From the NCBI RefSeq assembly GCF_003367235.1, contig NZ_QRGP01000001.1:1302001-1366000 (forward strand): a DNA stretch of 64,000 bases. The letters run 5' to 3'. Origin of the DNA: Sphingorhabdus pulchriflava (GTDB taxonomy: Bacteria > Pseudomonadota > Alphaproteobacteria > Sphingomonadales > Sphingomonadaceae). A program made the position numbers and the translations under genes. How positions within the stretch are numbered: position 1 is the stretch's first letter; the number at the start of each line of letters is the position of its first letter. A model generated the notes under the pieces. That model saw nothing but the letters and a program-made list of their open reading frames with translations. It had not been told where the DNA came from and made no database searches. Shown here piece after piece: positions 60,225-64,000 of the stretch.

Positions 60225-60884
60225 ATGACATCCACCGATCCCAATATCCTCATCATCCCTGGCCTCAACAATAGTGGCCCGGATCATTGGCAAAGCCGAT
60301 GGGAGCAGGAGCTTCCCAATACCGTTCGCGTAGAACTGGGTGCGTGGTCATCACCGCGCCGCACGAGTTGGACCACAAATCTGGGCATCGCCATCGCAGC
60401 GACATCGGGCCCGAAAGTTTTGGTAGCTCACAGCCTTGGCTGCCTTGCCGTAACGTGGTGGGCATCGCAGGAACCCCAAGCTGGAACGCATGACATAGTC
60501 GGCGCGCTGCTGGTTGCACCGCCCAGCGTAGATAATTGCCCGCTCGATTCCCGGCTTGCCAATTTTGCGCCTGCGCCTCGCGTGGTGCTGCCCTTTCCAA
60601 CCATTCTCGTGGGCAGTGAAAATGATGCCTATTGCTCTTTGCGACATGCTGGCAAATTGGCGCGGCGATGGGGCGCACGCTTCGTCAATGCAGGACCGTT
60701 CGGCCATATCAACGCTGCATCGGGCATCGACGACTGGCCTTATGGACTCTATCTGTTGCGCAGCTTACTATCCGGCGCTGATAGCAAGCGAGAGGAAGCA
60801 AGAAAATCCGCCTTGATTGAGAGATTGCGGCAGAAGCAAGCTTATCAAACTGCACCAATGACTGAAGGAAAGCACCCCACATGA
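60225..60884 (+). CDS. RBBP9/YdeN-family alpha/beta hydrolase
   Basis: This small serine hydrolase (219 residues) has the family start [22 protein letters not shown], a nucleophile elbow AHSLGC, an acid in GSENDAYC, and the catalytic His in [13 protein letters not shown]. The natural substrate of the family is unknown. AAGGAG lies before the ATG. The stop overlaps the cysK ATG (ATGA), so the two are cotranscribed. Confidence 0.9.
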   Translation: MTSTDPNILIIPGLNNSGPDHWQSRWEQELPNTVRVELGAWSSPRRTSWTTNLGIAIAATSGPKVLVAHSLGCLAVTWWASQEPQAGTHDIVGALLVAPPSVDNCPLDSRLANFAPAPRVVLPFPTILVGSENDAYCSLRHAGKLARRWGARFVNAGPFGHINAASGIDDWPYGLYLLRSLLSGADSKREEARKSALIERLRQKQAYQTAPMTEGKHPT

Positions 60885-61801
60885 AGGCCAATTCCATTCT
60901 CGAAACCATCGGCAACAGCGCGCATATCCGCCTTCAGCGGATGTTTGGCGACGCCGAAGTCTGGGTAAAGTCGGAACGGTCGAACCCCGGCGGATCGATC
61001 AAGGACCGTATCGGCCTCGCGATGATCGAGGCAGCGGAGAAGGATGGCAGCCTGAAACCGGGCGGGACGATTATTGAACCGACCAGCGGCAATACTGGTG
61101 TCGGCCTTGCGATGGTGGCAGCGGTCAAGGGCTACAAGCTGGTGCTTGTCATGCCCGAAAGCATGTCGATCGAGCGCCGCCGACTGATGTTGGCCTATGG
61201 CGCGACCTTCGACCTGACACCCCGCGAAAAGGGCATGAAAGGCGCGATTGAACGCGCGATCGAACTGGTCGACAACACCCCGAATAGCTGGATGCCTCAG
61301 CAGTTTGAAAATCCGGCCAATGTCGATGTCCATGTGCGCACGACGGGGCCAGAAATACTCGCAGATTTCAAGGACAGCCCGATTGATGTATTGATCACGG
61401 GTGTCGGCACTGGTGGCCACATCACGGGTTGCACGAAGTTTCTGAAAGAAGCGTGGCCCAACCTGAAGGTTTATGCCGTCGAGCCGACGCTGTCGCCGGT
61501 AATTAGCGGTGGTCAGCCCGGGCCGCATCCGATCCAGGGTATAGGTGCAGGCTTTATCCCCGCTAACCTCCACACCCAGTTGATCGACGGAGTGATCCAG
61601 GTTGACCCGGAAGACGCCAAGGAAATGGCGCGCCGCGCCGCACGCGAGGAAGGCATGCTTGTGGGCATTTCGTCAGGTGCTACGCTGGCAGCGATCGCAC
61701 AAAAGCTGAAAGAATTACCAGCGGGAACCCGTGTACTCGGTTTCAACTATGATACCGGCGAACGCTATCTGTCGGTTCCAGATTTCCTGCCGGTCGAGTA
61801 A
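60881..61801 (+). CDS. cysK: Cysteine synthase A (O-acetylserine sulfhydrylase)
   Basis: CysK makes cysteine from O-acetylserine and sulfide using PLP. The 306-residue enzyme has the PLP lysine in [11 protein letters not shown], the TSGNTG substrate loop, and the [10 protein letters not shown] phosphate loop. The length is typical of CysK. It is coupled to the hydrolase gene upstream. A hairpin without a clear T-tract follows the stop. Confidence 0.96.
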   Translation: MKANSILETIGNSAHIRLQRMFGDAEVWVKSERSNPGGSIKDRIGLAMIEAAEKDGSLKPGGTIIEPTSGNTGVGLAMVAAVKGYKLVLVMPESMSIERRRLMLAYGATFDLTPREKGMKGAIERAIELVDNTPNSWMPQQFENPANVDVHVRTTGPEILADFKDSPIDVLITGVGTGGHITGCTKFLKEAWPNLKVYAVEPTLSPVISGGQPGPHPIQGIGAGFIPANLHTQLIDGVIQVDPEDAKEMARRAAREEGMLVGISSGATLAAIAQKLKELPAGTRVLGFNYDTGERYLSVPDFLPVE

Positions 61802-61808
61802 AACGCGC

Positions 61809-61830
61809 CGGGGCGGATTACTCCGCCCCG
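61809..61830 (+). terminator. Hairpin after cysK
   Basis: CGGGGCGGA and TCCGCCCCG form a perfect 9-bp stem with loop TTAC eight bases past the cysK stop. No run of T follows, so termination efficiency is doubtful; it may protect the 3' end instead. Confidence 0.5.
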
Positions 61831-61870
61831 ACTCCGGCCCGAACCTTTGCGACCCGCGGGCCGAATAAGG

Positions 61871-62167
61871 TCAGCGATCTGCGTCGGGCTTGCCGTCGCC
61901 GTCATTGTCGAACAGGTCAGGCTTTGCATCGCCATTCGTATCCCAGGCATCGGCCTTGCTGTTGCCGTCGCGATCCCAGGCGTCCGGCTTACCATCACCA
62001 TTGCTGTCAAGCGTTGGAGGTGGAATCGGAGCCTCGGCAGTGGCGGTTGGTTTAGCGGGTTTCGCAGGCTCGGTGGCATGCACCGTTCCAAAGGCAAAAG
62101 GCAGGATTAGCGCCAGTGCGGCGGCCCATGCGACCGGACTTTGCGACCATTTCCGGGTTATCGACAT
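61871..62167 (-). CDS. Small secreted protein with Asp-rich calcium-binding-like repeats
   Basis: The 98-residue protein has a signal peptide (about residues 1-32, ending VHA), a Pro/Ala-rich linker and a C-terminal block of four repeats. These read DSNGDGKPDAW, DRDGNSKADAW, DTNGDAKPDLF and DNDGDGKPDAD. They resemble the DxDxDG calcium loops of thrombospondin type 3 or EF-hand-like repeats. Calcium binding is inferred. It is monocistronic. Confidence 0.75.
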   Translation of the reverse strand: MSITRKWSQSPVAWAAALALILPFAFGTVHATEPAKPAKPTATAEAPIPPPTLDSNGDGKPDAWDRDGNSKADAWDTNGDAKPDLFDNDGDGKPDADR

Positions 62168-62309
62168 CGGTTGCTCCTCATATACACAACCCCCTGTCGA
62201 ATGGGACTTTTCTATCTTTGAGTAGGTTTGACTAGCGGCAAGCGTCGACTGGTGTGTGCGAGAAGCCTAACCGTCCGTCGCACTCAACCGGTCGTGTGTC
62301 CGGCGCAGC

Positions 62310-63821
62310 CTAACGGCTGGTCGCTCTCCGCCGTGCCAGCCTCTTGGCGACGCGCGCCCGACCTTCGCGCCAACGCTTGCGCAATCCGCGCTGCTGCAAC
62401 GGTTCGAGAAAGCCCTCTGAATGCTCAGGATCGAGCAGTTCATTCTCGGCGATCAGCTTGTCGAGTGGCCCCGGCTTTTCAAGGTCGAGCAGTTCGAGCG
62501 TCTTGCCCGCCCCACGCAGCGCCTCCACCGTGTCCACTAGCGATCCGGATAGCGCGAATGTTTCTGCGACGGACTTTTCCTCAGCGCCCAGATGCTCCGC
62601 AAGCAACCGCGTCCGCAGCGCTGCTATCGCCTTTTCCGAACCCTTGTTGGCAGGTAGCGCGCAATCGAGCACCATGTCGCATTCGCTATCCAGCCCTAGC
62701 GACCGGTTGTTGAGATTGGCCGAGCCAATCCGCAATAACCGGTCATCGACAATCATCAACTTGGCATGGACATAAATGTCCGTCCCGCCTTTGGTGACGG
62801 GCACATAGATGCGGAAGCGATCGCCCTTGTCGACCTTTCCAATGGCACGCGCCAGTTGCACCCGCGCTGCATCCATTGCCTTCTGTTCAAGCCAGCCTTC
62901 CGCCGAACGCGGCATGATGACGACGATATCGGGCGGATTGGCCTCCCGCATGCGCGTGGCAATAGCCGCCGCAATCTTGGCAGAGGTAAGATACTGGTTC
63001 TCGATATATATGAACTTCTGCGCTGCGGCGATCATGTCGAGATAGAGCGTTTCAATCTCGCGTACTTCTTCAACATTTCCATAGGGCGCTCGAGTTCGGG
63101 CGATGGCGAGATCAACATTTTCGAACAGCACCGGCACATCGTCCGGCCATTGCGGTTCGACGGTCTGGACCGGCGGCAAAGGCTTACCCCCTGCAATATC
63201 CCAGCGATCGCGCGCTAACTCACCCAGCGCAGCCGCAACGTCCCCGTCCATCAGCATTGTGATGTCATGCCAGGGCGCTTGCGGCTTGCCATTGGGCAAT
63301 AGGCGTTTGGGATCATCGTCCAGATGCTCCGGCGTGTCCCAACGCCCCGATGCCAGGTCGATACCGCCACAGACGGCCAGGCAATCATCGACAATGACAA
63401 TTTTCTGGTGATGGCTGCACCCTGCAGGGTGCGCGCCATCAAATTTGAACTCGATCGCCCGCGTTGCCGCCCATCGGGCGAGCGTCCATGCGCTGGTCGG
63501 GTTCAGGAATTGCTTGAGCGCCCCGAACCGCCATTTGAGGATCGCGATGCGGCGGCGTGGGTTGCGGCGCGCCAGCCGCAGGAAAAAGCCCGAAAGGCGT
63601 GCGCGCCTGCTCCGGTCACCCGGCTCTAGCGTGATACGCGAGTCAAAATCCCAGCCGATGAACAGCAGCAGATTCTGTGCTTCTTCACACAGTTCGCGGA
63701 CATAGTGGAAATAGTCGGCGGCATCGACCACCACCGATACCCGGCCCGCGTGAGCAATCCGCCAGCAGTTGCGCCCTTCTTCGACGACGGGCTTCGCTGC
63801 GGCGGATGGCTGCACTGCCAT
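62310..63821 (-). CDS. Phospholipase D-family enzyme (cardiolipin synthase-like)
   Basis: The 503-residue protein has two HKD motifs, HHQKIVIVDD in the first half and HAKLMIVDD in the second, followed by GSANLNNRSLGLDSE. This is the usual arrangement of cardiolipin synthases and related phosphatidyltransferases. No N-terminal transmembrane helix is present, unlike classical ClsA. The exact phospholipid reaction is uncertain. The ATG lies one base after the acyl-CoA dehydrogenase stop, so the two may be cotranscribed. Confidence 0.9.
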   Translation of the reverse strand: MAVQPSAAAKPVVEEGRNCWRIAHAGRVSVVVDAADYFHYVRELCEEAQNLLLFIGWDFDSRITLEPGDRSRRARLSGFFLRLARRNPRRRIAILKWRFGALKQFLNPTSAWTLARWAATRAIEFKFDGAHPAGCSHHQKIVIVDDCLAVCGGIDLASGRWDTPEHLDDDPKRLLPNGKPQAPWHDITMLMDGDVAAALGELARDRWDIAGGKPLPPVQTVEPQWPDDVPVLFENVDLAIARTRAPYGNVEEVREIETLYLDMIAAAQKFIYIENQYLTSAKIAAAIATRMREANPPDIVVIMPRSAEGWLEQKAMDAARVQLARAIGKVDKGDRFRIYVPVTKGGTDIYVHAKLMIVDDRLLRIGSANLNNRSLGLDSECDMVLDCALPANKGSEKAIAALRTRLLAEHLGAEEKSVAETFALSGSLVDTVEALRGAGKTLELLDLEKPGPLDKLIAENELLDPEHSEGFLEPLQQRGLRKRWREGRARVAKRLARRRATSR

Positions 63822-63822
63822 G

Positions 63823-64000
63823 TCAGGCTACCGCAAACATCTCCGGCTCCAACGCCATGATCGCCTCACTGCCCGCCTCGATTTTGCGACGCAGCGCACC
63901 GCAATCGGGGATAAAGCGTTCAGCAAAATAGCGTGCAGTCACCAGCTTGGTTTCGTAAAATTTGGCGTTGCCTGAGCCTGCATCCAGTGCTGCCTGCGAA
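63823..64000 (-). CDS. Acyl-CoA dehydrogenase, C-terminal end (truncated by window edge)
   Basis: Only the last 58 codons and the stop are in the window. They read through KFYETKLVTARYFAERF, a cysteine-containing turn and RRKIEAGSEAIMAL before the end. This matches the C-terminal domain that follows the flavin core in the large acyl-CoA dehydrogenases of sphingomonads. The rest of the gene lies to the right of the window on the minus strand. Confidence 0.7.
   Translation of the reverse strand, partial: SQAALDAGSGNAKFYETKLVTARYFAERFIPDCGALRRKIEAGSEAIMALEPEMFAVA

Overview
The window reads as chromosomal DNA of an alphaproteobacterium, most likely a sphingomonad (Sphingomonadales, in the range of Sphingopyxis/Sphingorhabdus). 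This is inferred from the protein sequences (sphingomonad-like TonB receptor, DUF6491 and DUF1285 proteins, Gln-type ParC), from the gene order, and from short intergenic dyad repeats built on the core TCGACAGGCTCAG. I saw no tRNA, rRNA, CRISPR array, prophage, insertion sequence or replication origin. Coding density is very high: many genes overlap by ATGA, GTGA or TGATG, and no gap between genes exceeds 300 bases.

Layout. 1-1228: minus-strand sdhC-sdhD-sdhA (sdhA cut by the window edge). 1401-7330: a soluble globin-type chemoreceptor; an overlapping SDR, B3 metallo-beta-lactamase and prmA cluster; then an ECF sigma factor, its RskA-type anti-sigma factor and a secreted fasciclin protein. 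7420-13526: phenylalanine hydroxylase, a DUF2459 protein, and the minus-strand run bamD-recN-ligA. 13682-25358: the conserved translation and RNA block on the minus strand, rimP-nusA-ylxR/L7Ae-infB-thioesterase-rbfA, then truB-rpsO-pnp, split by yceI, tdk and a small secreted protein. 25548-31720: a PQQ-type sugar dehydrogenase, a DUF1499 protein, and a tightly overlapping run MFS-GNAT-DUF1285-NUDIX-cca. 31681-38640: a GGDEF-EAL protein, parC and a large TonB-dependent receptor.

38768-46441 holds purB, lapA, pyrF, trpF, trpB, a 66-residue membrane ORF, trpA, accD and folC, punctuated by dyad repeats. 46438-54157 holds an AmpG-like permease, a 23S pseudouridine synthase, rsmD, a DMT exporter, an MHS-type symporter and a UvrD/PcrA helicase. 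54158-64000 holds a divergent globin, a tandem PilZ protein, a DUF4349-like lipoprotein, a DUF885 lipoprotein, an MFS exporter, an RBBP9-like hydrolase with cysK, a small Asp-repeat secreted protein, a phospholipase D-family enzyme and the 3' end of an acyl-CoA dehydrogenase.

Most genes are core housekeeping. The items most worth a second look are: the sigma/RskA/fasciclin module, which parallels mycobacterial SigK-RskA-MPT70/83; the unexplained two-helix ORF wedged between trpB and trpA with coupled start and stop codons at both ends; the paired-hairpin repeats with compensatory stem changes; a perfect inverted repeat upstream of the GGDEF-EAL gene; and two orphan globin-fold proteins. Functional calls rest on motifs read by eye; no database search was possible.
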